DNA of 64,000 bases from Azolla caroliniana (GCA_043228905.1 JBHGNT010000016.1:18600001-18664000), one strand, 5' to 3'; numbered from the stretch's first letter, positions 1 through 9,188 are shown. Notes: a model not told the origin generated them from the letters alone. Numbers and translations: made by a program.

Positions 1-73
1 TGAGGACAAACCCAGATTCACTTGTTCAACTTTGTCACAGTCTTATTTCCCGCACCAACCAACCTCAGATACA

Positions 74-77
<4 letters not shown>

Positions 78-113
<36 letters not shown>
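78..113. repeat. (CT)n microsatellite
   Basis: An uninterrupted run of CT dinucleotides. CT/GA runs recur throughout the window, including inside LTRs (38884-38927, 44200-44237, 21567-21601) and in retroelement leaders (63086-63140). Confidence 0.95.
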
Positions 114-117
<4 letters not shown>

Positions 118-1434
118 ATCTATTTATTTATCTCTCTCTAAGCAAAGCTTTCGTCCACTGTGCATGGCAATTGAATATCAAGACCACTGATGCCTTGGGA
201 TTTTCTTGCTCGAATTCAAGATACACAAGGAGAAGTTGTTTACGGACAACAATACAGCCATAGAAGCTCATACCTTTCTTTAGACCCATCACTCCTACTC
301 ATGCTACAAGTCACGCAAGGGTCACACAAATGAGTCCCAAGCAGGACATTGCAAAGGTGTTACAATAGATCAGGCAATGGCAAATTGTCGTGCACATAGG
401 CCTGACTTCATGGACCATGATCTCACCACCCCTTTCATCGACAGAGAAAGGCCATTATCTCCCACCATTACAGGTGCTTCCCTCACTTCTGAAACTTCTC
501 CATTCTGGATCGAACTAAGCTAGAGATATTTCAAAGACAAAAATGATCTATCTGTCATATCACTTTTCTCATTTGACAAACATTAATTAAGATTATTGAG
601 GAGTTCCTACAGGGTTTTAAGTCTAGATTCCAAAAAAAGATCACATCAATAATCATTTCCGACACGACTTTTCAATCATCTACTCACTACAGAACCAAAC
701 TCGTGGAAGATCCAAACAGAAAAACCTATCAACAACCATAGTCTTCCACATTTCCACTTTCACATTGTCTTGCTTTTCTACCCTTTTTATAAATTCCTGC
801 CCCAACCACCAAACCCAACTGGAGAGAGTGCTCTCTCTGACGATTGTTTGATACCATAGGTTTTATGATAATATATGATCAGGCATGAGCATGAGCATAG
901 AGCCCTTCTAATCTGTCTTGTCTACTGTAATTATTATTCATTTGTTTCATTTTCGTTTTCCTCAGAGAGAGAGGGACTTTAAATCAGTTTTCCGTGCAGT
1001 GTTAATCGATCAATCGGCTCCTTTCAATTTCTTTTCCCTTTCATCTGTTTCAGCATTGTAACTAATCATCCGTTGCCGTTTCCCCAGACTGACAGACACA
1101 GTAGTACAGAAAGAGCGGAGGGATTATCATACCTAGGACAGGTCCACGTCCAGCTTCGTCGATGCCGAGGAGGCATGGTTGGGAAGCCCAGGAGACAGCC
1201 ACCGCCATCGCTCCTCTCTGTCTCTGTCTCTGTCTCTGTCTCTCACTGTGTAGAAATTTGAATGAACGAATCTACACTGTATAGCGATGGGCACGGTTTG
1301 AACCGAAACCGAACCGTTTATATAAATGAATCAAAAGGTCTTAAATGAATCCAAAACACATACAAAGCTTTTTGAATGAATCTAAAACACATAAAAAAAG
1401 CATTTGAATGAATGAATCCTACACATTGCGATGG

Positions 1435-1835
1435 GCACGGTTCGGTTTGTTTTTAAGGCAAAGAAACCGAACCGTTTATATAAAACAAAAACCAAACCAA
1501 ACCGTTTAGGGAAAAGTTGAAACCAAACGGAACCATGTAATAAAAAATTTAAACCTAACCATTTAAATCAAACTAATTAAACATTTAAATAAACAAAAAT
1601 ACATTAAATTATATAAGCATTTAAGTTAAATTTATTAAATCAATAAATAAACCATTAAATTAACTAAATCGATAAAAACCCATTAAATTAATAAACTATT
1701 AAGCTAAAAACAAAGTTAACTAAAAACCTTTAAACCAAAACCGAACCGTTTATCGAAAAATCCAAACCATTAAATTTTTTTGGAACCATTAAACCATGGC
1801 TTAACGGTTCGGTTCAGTTTGAGCTGAAACCGTGC
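1435..1835. mobile_element. MITE-like non-autonomous DNA element
   Basis: The stretch starts with GCACGGTTCGGTTTG and ends with an imperfect inverted copy (GAAACCGTGC). Its interior is AT-rich and full of AAACCGAACC-type motifs. There is no coding capacity. Similar flanking words (TTTGAATGAATGAAT) lie on both sides, but I could not fix an exact target-site duplication. A second left-end-like fragment with GATGGGCACGG lies at about 1286-1325. Plant genomes commonly carry hAT-type miniature elements with GGTTCGGTT-rich termini, so that is the likely class; this is inference. Confidence 0.45.
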
Positions 1836-2234
1836 AAAAGCTTTTGAATGAATGAATACACGCATGGAGATAGATAGATAGATAGAGAGAGAGTGTGTCT
1901 CACTGTAGCGGGCTTGTCTTCAACACGATTTCGGAGGTATTCAGTTCCCCCACTCTGGAGCCTTGGCTGTTTGCGAAATTTAACCGTCTTGGATGAGAGG
2001 AGGAACGGTTGAGCTGCCGCGTAAATTGACTTCCTCCTAGAGCGCACCTCGCATTCCGCATAAGGTTGGTTTCTTCCCGCACACCTCACATGCGAAAAAG
2101 GCCTTCGCTTTTGAACCCAAATCACCAGATACATTTACTATCAACTTTCTTGGATTGGGGTGCGACATCTTGCTATGCCTCCGGTTGGGTTCTAACTGAG
2201 TGCCTAGAATTAACTCCATGTTAATGTAGCACCA

Positions 2235-2303
2235 AAATCATATCCTTCACCTCAACCGTCAGACAACAACTTCTTTGGTTGGTTGAGGTGAAGGATATGA
2301 TTT
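2235..2303. repeat. Perfect 23-bp inverted repeat (hairpin)
   Basis: Arms at 2235-2257 and 2281-2303 are exact reverse complements around a 23-nt loop. Such a stem could be a miRNA-like or MITE-derived hairpin. No terminal duplications or flanking gene are visible, so function is unknown. Confidence 0.85.
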
Positions 2304-2586
2304 AGTCCTACACGCGTAAATCCAATCATTGGGCACATATAAATGTGGGGTAGAAACTTTAGCTGAAATGTCACACAACATATAAACGAGTTGATATAAT
2401 CAAGGAAACTTTACCACTTAGGATTGAGTTCATGCAAAGACAACCAACTCCAAAAGCTTTTTCAACAAACCACTTGTGTATCCATGTTACATGAATGGTC
2501 AAGTTGTTTTTTATACGTAAATTGTCCCTTAGTGTTGACTAGGTGTACATCGTGGCCTTCCCCACATGCATGTTTGGGAGCTTAGA

Positions 2587-2815
2587 TGAAGGGCAACACG
2601 AGGATTAGGGTTTAGGTCAACTAGAGAGAGAGAGTTTGAGTGAGAGACAAAGGGGGAGAGAGAGAGAGAGAGAGAGATGCACGTTGTCTTGGGTATAGAG
2701 AGTGTACCACATTTTTTATTTTTAGATATTTATGTATATACAAGTAAAAAATGTGCTACGAGTGCATTTTCACTCGTGCACTAATAAAAGGCACGATGGC
2801 CCTTTATTCCCAACA
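2587..2815 (-). repeat. Copia-A 3' LTR
   Basis: 229 bp, matching 11293-11523 with scattered substitutions and indels. On the minus strand it starts TGTTGGGAATAAAGG. The purine-rich GGTGGGAGGT directly upstream (about 2816-2826, minus) is a good polypurine tract for plus-strand priming. Confidence 0.88.
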
Positions 2816-3240
2816 ACCTCCCACCTAAAGGCAGTGTGTCGTGAGAAAAAAGAAAGAAAGAAAGAAAAAAGTCAGCTAAGTCCAAGTATGTACAAAGCTG
2901 AACTACATACATCTATCCAACTCCCATCATTTGTCGGCAATGAGCAAATCGCTCAGCTGGAAGACCCTTCGTGAGAAGATCTGCAGGATTATTATTTGTA
3001 TGTACTTTGACAAGCTCAATGTTCTTGTTGTCAAGTACATCTCTGATGAAGTGATACTTCACCTGTATGTGCTTCGTCTTTGCATGAAAGACGAGATTCT
3101 GAGCTAGCATGATAGCACTCTGACTATCACAATGAAGAATAGGTAACTTTGTATTGCCAATATCTCTCACTAGATATGAAAGCCATGAAGCCTCCTTGCA
3201 TGCCTCAGTGGCAACAACATACTTTGCCTCTGTAGTAGAC

Positions 3241-3538
3241 AATGCAACACACTTTTGTAGTTTGGAGATCCAAGAGACCGCTCCTCCAATGAAAAACACA
3301 TACCCAGAAGTAGACTTTCTGCAGTCTGCGTGACCAGTATAGTCCGCATCTGTAAAACCAACGACATATGCCTTTTGATTTCCAAAGCAAATGCAACACA
3401 CTTTTGTAGTTTGGAGATCCAAGAGACCGCTCCTCCAATGAAAAACACATACCCAAAAGTAGACTTTCTGCAGTCTGCGTGACCAGTATAGTCTGCATCT
3501 GTAAAACCAACGACATATGTCTTTTGATTTCCAAAGCA
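3241..3538. repeat. 149-bp tandem duplication in RNase H
   Basis: Units 3241-3389 and 3390-3538 are nearly identical; the start AATGCAACAC recurs at an offset of 149. The short word AAATGCA occurs at the junctions, compatible with slippage or microhomology-mediated duplication. 149 is not a multiple of three, so the copia frame is shifted. Confidence 0.9.
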
Positions 3539-3799
3539 AATGCACAAGTCCTTTGTGCCTTTGAGGTATCTCATAATGCCTTTCACCGCTTCCCAATGCT
3601 TTTTGTTGGGATTTTTCATGTACCTACTAACCATTCCCATTGCAAAAGCAATATCAGGGCGTGTAGCAACCATCACATATATCAAATTGCCAACAATTGA
3701 AGAATATGGAACCTTAGCCATTTCAACCTTCTCATCATCAGATGTAGGGTTGTCTTCTGCATTGAGTTTCAAATATGGAGGCAATGGAACCCCAATTGT

Positions 3800-3818
3800 C
3801 CCCCCCCCCCCCCCCCCC
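3800..3818. repeat. Poly-C tract (19 nt)
   Basis: Uninterrupted C run inside the Copia-A RT region. Its length is probably unstable, biologically and in sequencing. Confidence 0.9.
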
Positions 3819-4292
3819 ACCACCATATTGAAACGCTGCAAAACCTTAGACATATACTCTTGTTGAGATAGAAAGAGTAACCCTTTCGACCGGTTTTGGA
3901 GTATTCGCATGCCAAGGATGTGATTTGCATCACCAAGATAATTCATATCAAAGCTACCATGAAGGCTTTGCTTCAATGAATTCAAGGCATGAACATCCTT
4001 GCCAACCATCAACATATCATCAACATACTGTCAGGAATAGTACTAAAACAGAGATGGAATTAGTACTAAGAAGAGTAGTACTATTAGTACTAAGAGGACG
4101 GGACTGCGTAAGATTCCCGAGAGAGAGGAAGTGAGAAGAGGAGAGAGAGAGAAATAGGATGATGACAGCAGCTCTTATATTATATGAAAGATAAGTACAA
4201 ATCGACTAAGAGGCTTAAGACTGGTGTTGAACCAATTTGGTTCAAAACAATGCCTTGTGCCTCCTTTTATAGTGTTTTTAGGAAATAATCTT

Positions 4293-4325
4293 GAAGCTTC
4301 TAGAATGTTCCAGAGAGATCTGGAA
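4293..4325 (-). promoter_or_regulatory. Heat-shock-element array, Gyp-1 3' LTR
   Basis: Alternating GAA/TTC units in perfect 5-bp register: four perfect units (GAAgcTTCtaGAAtgTTC, 4293-4310), then two one-base-off units (GAG, ATC), then GAA at 4323-4325. It ends 21 bp upstream of the TATA box. HSF trimers bind three or more such units. Confidence 0.8.
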
Positions 4326-4386
4326 TATACATCAATTTTCTATGATAAAGTATAAATGAAAATAATATCCTACAAAATACAATTCC

Positions 4387-4440
4387 TAATCTAATGGTAA
4401 GAGCTCGACCCATGTAGCATAAAGTCATGGGTTCGAGTCT
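4387..4440 (+). promoter_or_regulatory. tRNA-like A-box/B-box module, Gyp-1 3' LTR
   Basis: TAATCTAATGG (4387-4397) resembles a Pol III A box, with A where G is usual. GGTTCGAGTCT (4430-4440) fits a B box. The 32-nt spacing is that of tRNA genes. The module is antisense to the element and points toward pol. Acceptor-stem pairing is not present, so this is not a tRNA gene. Confidence 0.6.
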
Positions 4441-4461
4441 TGCCATGACACTATCTCCCCC

Positions 4462-7400
4462 TTAAAGACGACGAGTGGAACGAGTCGGCGCTAACTGCGG
4501 ACCGGGTTTGTCCGGATACTTTCGGTGGAAATCAACAAGAAGATCTTGTGCATTGGCAACATTCTCGACGGGTTCCCAAGTACGTTCGCTCGGACTATAA
4601 CCGAGCCAATCGACCAAGTAATAAAGTTTGTTGCGAACAAGTTTGGAATCGAGGATGGCAGCAACTTCATACTCCGGGCCGTCGTCCAACTCCAGCGGGG
4701 GCGGCGGTGGTGTCACACGATCGGGAATGGTGTTTGCTTTATAAGGTTCAAGAAGAGAACAATGGAAAACCGGATGTATCTGAAGCTGCGGAGGGAGATC
4801 CAGGCGGAAGGTGACATCATTAATCTTCCCCGTAATACGGAAAGGACCGAGTCGTCGATAATCCAATTTGTCGCACGGTCGAGTAGTCTTGATGTGACGA
4901 CGTAAGAGCCATACTCGATCTTCGATGGCAAAAGAGGAGGGAATCCGATGTCGATCCGCATAAGTCTTCTGTGTGTGTTGAGCATGACGAAGGTGAGTAG
5001 AGAGATCCATCTGGATCTTGCGTAGCCTCTCCAAATGGTCCTCGGCACGAGGGTTGGTAGGTAGCTCCGGAGTGTCGATCACCGACCAGCGAGGATGGAA
5101 ACCGGTATAAGCGAGAAATGGGGAGACCCGAGTCGAGGAATGAATAGCATTATTATACGCAAACTCCGCAAAGTGGAGAATCTCGGCCCAATCGTCCTGT
5201 TGATAACTCAGGAAACACCGGAGATATTGCTCCAACGTTTGGTTTGTTCGTTCCGCCTGTCCGTCAGTTTGAGGATGGTAGCCAGAGGAGAGGTTGCAGG
5301 AGACCTTGAGCATCCTGAAGAGATGCTGCCAAAATTTGGAGACAAATTGCGGGCCTCGGTCACTGATAATACTGTCTGGTAGGCCATGATGCCGAAATAC
5401 CTCCCGCATAACAAGAGCGGCGGTTTCCTCGCTAGTGATGGCTTTAGTACATGGCACAAAATGTGCCATCTTCGTATATCGATCGACGACGGTTAGGATA
5501 GCATCGAACCCCTTTGAGACCGGCAGATCTGTAATAAAATCAAGACAAATAGACTGCCATGGCTTACTTGGAATTGGTAAAGGTTCCAACAAGCCATATG
5601 GATGGTGTCGTGGCATCTTTGCTCGGCAGCAAGCATCACAGGTCCGAACGTAATCGTCGACAAAACGGCGCATGTGGGGCCACCAAAAAGATCGCTGCAC
5701 TAACTCCAACGTCTTGGTACTACCGAAATGTCCCGCCGTATGGGTGTCGTGACAATGTTGGACGATTTGAAGGCGACAGGAGCAATCGGGGACATATACG
5801 CGCTTTTTAAAGAATAACAACCCATCATGATATTCGAATTGTCGGTAGTCAATACCTGGTTGTTGAGACTGAGAACAGGATGCCCGAGAAGTATCAATGT
5901 GCGCCAGGATGTCTTGAGCAAAACTATCCGTCTTCAAGGTTGCACGTATGTCATCGGTAATCCGTGAATCCATCGGGGTGTGAAAAATCTGCGTCGTGTG
6001 CAATCGTGTTGGTCCCAAGATTACTTGCTTTTGATTATCAAATGTTGCGTCACCAGGACGAGGTGCAAGATATGAACGCCGTGATAGTGCATCTGCTTTT
6101 CCTTGCTGCTTCCCCGGTCGATATGTGATTTCGAAGTTGAAACGCGTGAGGAATTGCGCCCACCGAGCTTGCCGTCGATTTAGTACGCGAGCGTTCTGAA
6201 AATAAGCAAGATTTTTATGATCGCTAAAGACGATGACCTGATGTGGAGAGCCCTCTAAGAAATGCCGCCATTGTACAAATGAATCCACGATGGCTAATAA
6301 CTCCTTGTCATGTATTTCGTAGTTGATTTCTGCGACATTGAATTTGCGCGAATGGAAAGCCACCGGATGCAACTCTTCTTTATCGCCTTGTTGAGAAAGG
6401 ATGCTACCGAGGGCGAAATCTGATGCGTCGGCCTCCATGATGAATGGTTTGCTTGTATCCACATGAGCTAGAATCGGTGCTGATGTAAAGGCTTTCTTAA
6501 GATGCCGAAAAGCCATATCTGCTTCGATGGACCAGAGAAATGCTTGGCCCTTCTTCGTAAGTTGTGTGAGAGGTAAAATAATCTTCGAGTAATCCTGTAT
6601 AAACTTACGGTAGAAGTTAGCAAAGCCTAGAAAACATTGTACATCTCGTACCGACCGTGGAATTTGCCACTCTAGTACAGTTTGGATTTTAGCTGGATCC
6701 ATGGCGATGCCCTTTGAGGAGATGACGTAGCCTAGAAATTCCACTTGCTTGCAGTCAAAGCTACATTTCTCTAGCTTGGCATAAAGACCATTCTCGCGGA
6801 GTCGCTTTAGTACTAATAGTACATGAGAATCGTGCTCTTCCTGGGTCTTCGAATAAATCAACAGATCATCCAGATAAATGATCAAACAGATATCCAAGAG
6901 GTCTCTGAATATATCATTTGCCATGTGTTGGAAGACTGCGGGTGCATTGGTTAGGCCAAACGGCATAACAGTATACTCGAAATGCCCATACCGCGTGCGA
7001 AAAGCGGTCTTCCACTCATCTCCCGGTCGGATCCGCACGAGATTATACGCTCCTCGTAGGTCGATTTTAGTAAAAAACTTGGCACCATTAACTCGCTCTA
7101 AAAGACTTGATATAAGAGGAAGTGCATACCTATTCCGGATGGTGACTTTATTCAATCCGCGGTAATCAACAACAAGACGAAGTGAGCCATCTTTCTTCTT
7201 GACAAAGAAGATGGGTGCACCGGCCGGAGATTTCGAATGACGGATGAACCCGCTTGCCAAGTTCTCCTCTATGTAGGCTCGAAGGACTTCTAACTCGGTG
7301 GGTGACAAGTTGTAAATTGGTCCCCATGGTGGCTCGGTTCCTGGTTGTAAATCGATGGGACAGTCATAGGGACGGTGATGAGGAAGGGTACCGGCTTTTA

Positions 7401-8034
7401 CCTTGTCAAATACATCGGCATAAGGATGATATTTTGCCGGAAGTTGTATTGAGGAGTCCTTCTTAATAGTGCTAGAAGGATGTACTGATATGGCAAATAG
7501 GAACATTGCCTCCTTGGGTCCTTCTTCGCGTAGTTGATGGAGTGAAATGGTCGAAACTCGGTGAGTTGATTCTTGGGGTGGTCGATATCGGACTTCTCTT
7601 GTTCTCCAATCTATGGCTGGATTATGTAATTCAAGCCAAGGTAATCCTAGGACAATGGGATGCTCTGGACTACTAATTATATTAAATGATATTATACACA
7701 CAAAACTACCTAGGACAACTTGAATGGGTTCTGATTCTTCTACAATATTCCCGGAAGCAATGGGACGACCATCAATGACCACTACAGATGCGGGACAAGG
7801 AAGTTTTCTTAAGGATATCTGAGAAGCTTGGGCAAAATTTCGATCCATGAAACAGGAATTAGCTCCGGAATCTAAAAGTGCTAGGACGGGTACTGGGGGA
7901 GTACTTTTAGTACTAACAATGACTTGGGCTAGGAACACATTGCTAACTTGCTTGGAAGGAATGGAACCACTAATGGGCTGTACAGATCTAGGGCTGCTGT
8001 CCAACCAAATGGCTCCTATTTTGGCTGGACTCAA
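4462..8034 (-). CDS. pol: Gyp-1 Pol polyprotein (PR-RT-RH-INT-chromodomain)
   Basis: About 1190 aa, uninterrupted. Domains in order: aspartic protease with DSGA at 55-58; RT about 240-440 with YLDD at 387-390; RNase H about 525-650 (EADASDFALG, KELLAIVDS, FSDHKNL); integrase zinc finger H765/H769/C799/C802; integrase core D832, D892, E928 (35 residues between the last two); GPF near 1063; chromodomain 1121-1173 with the aromatic positions Y1122, W1143 and W1153 kept. There is no good ATG at the start: the frame opens by -1 shift from gag at GTTAAAC (8037-8043, minus). It stops just before the polypurine tract. The product would cut, copy and integrate the element; chromodomains in this family bind methylated histone H3 and steer integration to heterochromatin. 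Confidence 0.95.
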   Translation of the reverse strand: MSPAKIGAIWLDSSPRSVQPISGSIPSKQVSNVFLAQVIVSTKSTPPVPVLALLDSGANSCFMDRNFAQASQISLRKLPCPASVVVIDGRPIASGNIVEESEPIQVVLGSFVCIISFNIISSPEHPIVLGLPWLELHNPAIDWRTREVRYRPPQESTHRVSTISLHQLREEGPKEAMFLFAISVHPSSTIKKDSSIQLPAKYHPYADVFDKVKAGTLPHHRPYDCPIDLQPGTEPPWGPIYNLSPTELEVLRAYIEENLASGFIRHSKSPAGAPIFFVKKKDGSLRLVVDYRGLNKVTIRNRYALPLISSLLERVNGAKFFTKIDLRGAYNLVRIRPGDEWKTAFRTRYGHFEYTVMPFGLTNAPAVFQHMANDIFRDLLDICLIIYLDDLLIYSKTQEEHDSHVLLVLKRLRENGLYAKLEKCSFDCKQVEFLGYVISSKGIAMDPAKIQTVLEWQIPRSVRDVQCFLGFANFYRKFIQDYSKIILPLTQLTKKGQAFLWSIEADMAFRHLKKAFTSAPILAHVDTSKPFIMEADASDFALGSILSQQGDKEELHPVAFHSRKFNVAEINYEIHDKELLAIVDSFVQWRHFLEGSPHQVIVFSDHKNLAYFQNARVLNRRQARWAQFLTRFNFEITYRPGKQQGKADALSRRSYLAPRPGDATFDNQKQVILGPTRLHTTQIFHTPMDSRITDDIRATLKTDSFAQDILAHIDTSRASCSQSQQPGIDYRQFEYHDGLLFFKKRVYVPDCSCRLQIVQHCHDTHTAGHFGSTKTLELVQRSFWWPHMRRFVDDYVRTCDACCRAKMPRHHPYGLLEPLPIPSKPWQSICLDFITDLPVSKGFDAILTVVDRYTKMAHFVPCTKAITSEETAALVMREVFRHHGLPDSIISDRGPQFVSKFWQHLFRMLKVSCNLSSGYHPQTDGQAERTNQTLEQYLRCFLSYQQDDWAEILHFAEFAYNNAIHSSTRVSPFLAYTGFHPRWSVIDTPELPTNPRAEDHLERLRKIQMDLSTHLRHAQHTQKTYADRHRIPSSFAIEDRVWLLRRHIKTTRPCDKLDYRRLGPFRITGKINDVTFRLDLPPQLQIHPVFHCSLLEPYKANTIPDRVTPPPPPLELDDGPEYEVAAILDSKLVRNKLYYLVDWLGYSPSERTWEPVENVANAQDLLVDFHRKYPDKPGPQLAPTRSTRRL

Positions 8035-9188
8035 TCGTTTAACTCTTCATCTAATTGACTAAGGATTTCAAATTTATTTGAGATACTTGGGCTATTAGTA
8101 CTATGAATACTATCTGACACTCTATTAGTACTATTAATACTATCAGACACTCCAAAGGGAAGAATTGACTCGGGTTTAGTACAGGCGACGATTTGATTTA
8201 CCTGTCTTCTTGGCCTATGGGGACAATTGATGGCGATATGTCCTGGTCCACCGCAATAAAGACATAATCGATTGGCACGTCGTTGTTGCTTTTCTTCTTC
8301 CGATAACGGGCCGCGTCGACGCATGGTATCGATCTCCATCGGTGTCGAAGTATTTGCTTGAGGTGTGTCTCGTGCAAACGGTTTAGCCGCGACTGCGGCG
8401 TAAGTGGGCTCTGGCCTCGAGCGTGGTATCTGTAATTGACGTTCTGAACGCCGTTCAAAAAGGCGGTTGTCACATCGAACTGCTCGACTTATTGCCTCCG
8501 TAAGAGACTTTGGTTCTTCGGGGAAAGTTAGAAGTAGATCTTTGACATCGTTTCGCAAGCCATAGCGAAACTGCTCCATTAGTGCTTGATCATCCCAGGG
8601 TATATCTGAAGCAAGTAGGCGGAAATCCGCCGCGTAGGCAGAGGCTGGACGATCGCCTTGACGCAATCGCCGGATCTTGTTGATCGCCGTCCTGATGCTG
8701 TCGGTGTCTCCAAAGCAGGCTTTAAACTCACCAATAAAATCTTCAAAATTATTAAGTAAGGGTGATTGTTTTTCTAGAAGCGGAGCAAACCATGCCAAGG
8801 CTGAGCCGCTAAGTAGCGTGCCTATTAGGCCGACTCGAGATGCATCAGTGGGATATCGGGAAGGATGCATCTGGATGACTAAGCGTACCTGATTAAGGAA
8901 TCCCCGGAATTGCGAACGCGTTCCATCAAATTTCACAGGAAGTCCAATCTTGGGCTCTTTATGAAATCCTTGGGGACTGGATCCTTGTTGTTGCAACGCT
9001 GCTTCGAGTTGTTGTACCCGTAACGCTAACTCCCCATGTTGTTGTTGCGTTTGTTGTTTTTCTAGAGCGATTTGTTGCAGATCCCCTATCAGCCGTTGGT
9101 TTTCTTGTTCCAGGGCAACAAACTTTTCTTTTAGGCACTGTAACTCGGAGAAAACGGATTGGTATTCTTGGGCGCTAACAGTAGCCAT
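8031..9188 (-). CDS. gag: Gyp-1 Gag
   Basis: 385 aa. Gln-rich coiled coil at about 10-68, capsid-type retrotransposon gag domain about 80-245 (FDGTRSQFRGFLNQV, WFAPLLEK, DFRLLASDIPWDD), a PMEID motif near 283, and one CCHC zinc knuckle C309/C312/H317/C322. The ATG at 9188 lies about 55 nt after the self-priming site. Its last codons TTA AAC overlap the presumed slippery site and the TGA stop is two codons further on. Gag forms the virus-like particle and packages element RNA. PMEID-type gags occur in fungal-type chromoviruses, which fits the affinity suggested for Pol. Confidence 0.94.
   Translation of the reverse strand: MATVSAQEYQSVFSELQCLKEKFVALEQENQRLIGDLQQIALEKQQTQQQHGELALRVQQLEAALQQQGSSPQGFHKEPKIGLPVKFDGTRSQFRGFLNQVRLVIQMHPSRYPTDASRVGLIGTLLSGSALAWFAPLLEKQSPLLNNFEDFIGEFKACFGDTDSIRTAINKIRRLRQGDRPASAYAADFRLLASDIPWDDQALMEQFRYGLRNDVKDLLLTFPEEPKSLTEAISRAVRCDNRLFERRSERQLQIPRSRPEPTYAAVAAKPFARDTPQANTSTPMEIDTMRRRGPLSEEEKQQRRANRLCLYCGGPGHIAINCPHRPRRQVNQIVACTKPESILPFGVSDSINSTNRVSDSIHSTNSPSISNKFEILSQLDEELND
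8037..8043 (-). promoter_or_regulatory. Putative -1 frameshift site GTTAAAC (Gyp-1)
   Basis: The codons TTA AAC of gag are preceded by G, giving the heptamer G_TTA_AAC just before the gag stop, and pol is in the -1 frame. The same heptamer sits at the same place in Gyp-2 (42804-42810) and Gyp-3 (52090-52096). The downstream stimulatory structure was not analysed. Confidence 0.6.

Larger units (their letters stand above)
1..2586. other. Non-coding flank of Copia-A
   Basis: No convincing coding region is visible on either strand. The stretch holds a (CT)n microsatellite near the start, a MITE-like element with GCACGG/CCGTGC ends and a perfect 23-bp inverted repeat, listed separately. Short open frames here (for example around 1073-1261 and 1814-2134) have no recognisable domain. 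The first 1.2 kb resembles mixed low-complexity DNA; I cannot name it. Confidence 0.6.
2913..4028 (-). pseudogene. Copia-A RT C-terminus and RNase H (broken)
   Basis: On the minus strand this encodes the copia RT catalytic region from YVDDMLMVGKD onward, then RNase H (DADYTGHADCRKST, SGYVFF, ALSTTEAKYV, the DSQSAI region and KHIQVKYHFIRD), ending in HCRQMMGVG. It continues the RT segment at 9684-9950 across the nested Gyp-1. A 149-bp tandem duplication (3241-3538) repeats the DADYTG to FFIGG part and shifts the frame. A 19-base C run at 3800-3818 encodes a poly-Gly stretch. The catalytic polymerase would also be severed by Gyp-1, so no functional protein is expected. Confidence 0.88.
4029..4450 (-). 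repeat. Gyp-1 3' LTR
   Basis: 422 bp and matching the 5' LTR base for base as far as I can see. It carries on the minus strand a heat-shock-element array (4293-4325), TATAAAA (4271 down to 4265) and the self-primer sequence (4238 down to 4227). Repeated TAGTACTA-type words lie near its inner end and a tRNA-like A/B-box module, on the plus strand, at 4387-4440. A polypurine tract (AAGGGGGAGATAG, minus) abuts it at 4451-4463. Confidence 0.93.

Noticed and set aside
1073-1261. 62-codon plus-strand frame.
   Set aside because: Low-complexity end (SVSVSVS) from a CT repeat and no domain; chance frame.
1900-2219. Minus-strand frames with FFACEVCGKKPTLCGM suggested a ribosomal-protein-L28-like or zinc-ribbon exon.
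   Set aside because: The resemblance covers about 12 residues, requires frame changes, and no splice sites or second exon are evident. Too weak to call a gene.
3540-3866. 108-codon plus-strand frame with poly-Pro.
   Set aside because: Antisense shadow of Copia-A RT; the proline run comes from the C homopolymer.
4387-4450. Possible true tRNA gene at the Gyp-1 LTR end.
   Set aside because: A and B boxes fit, but no seven-base acceptor stem can be formed within the LTR, so it is called tRNA-like only.
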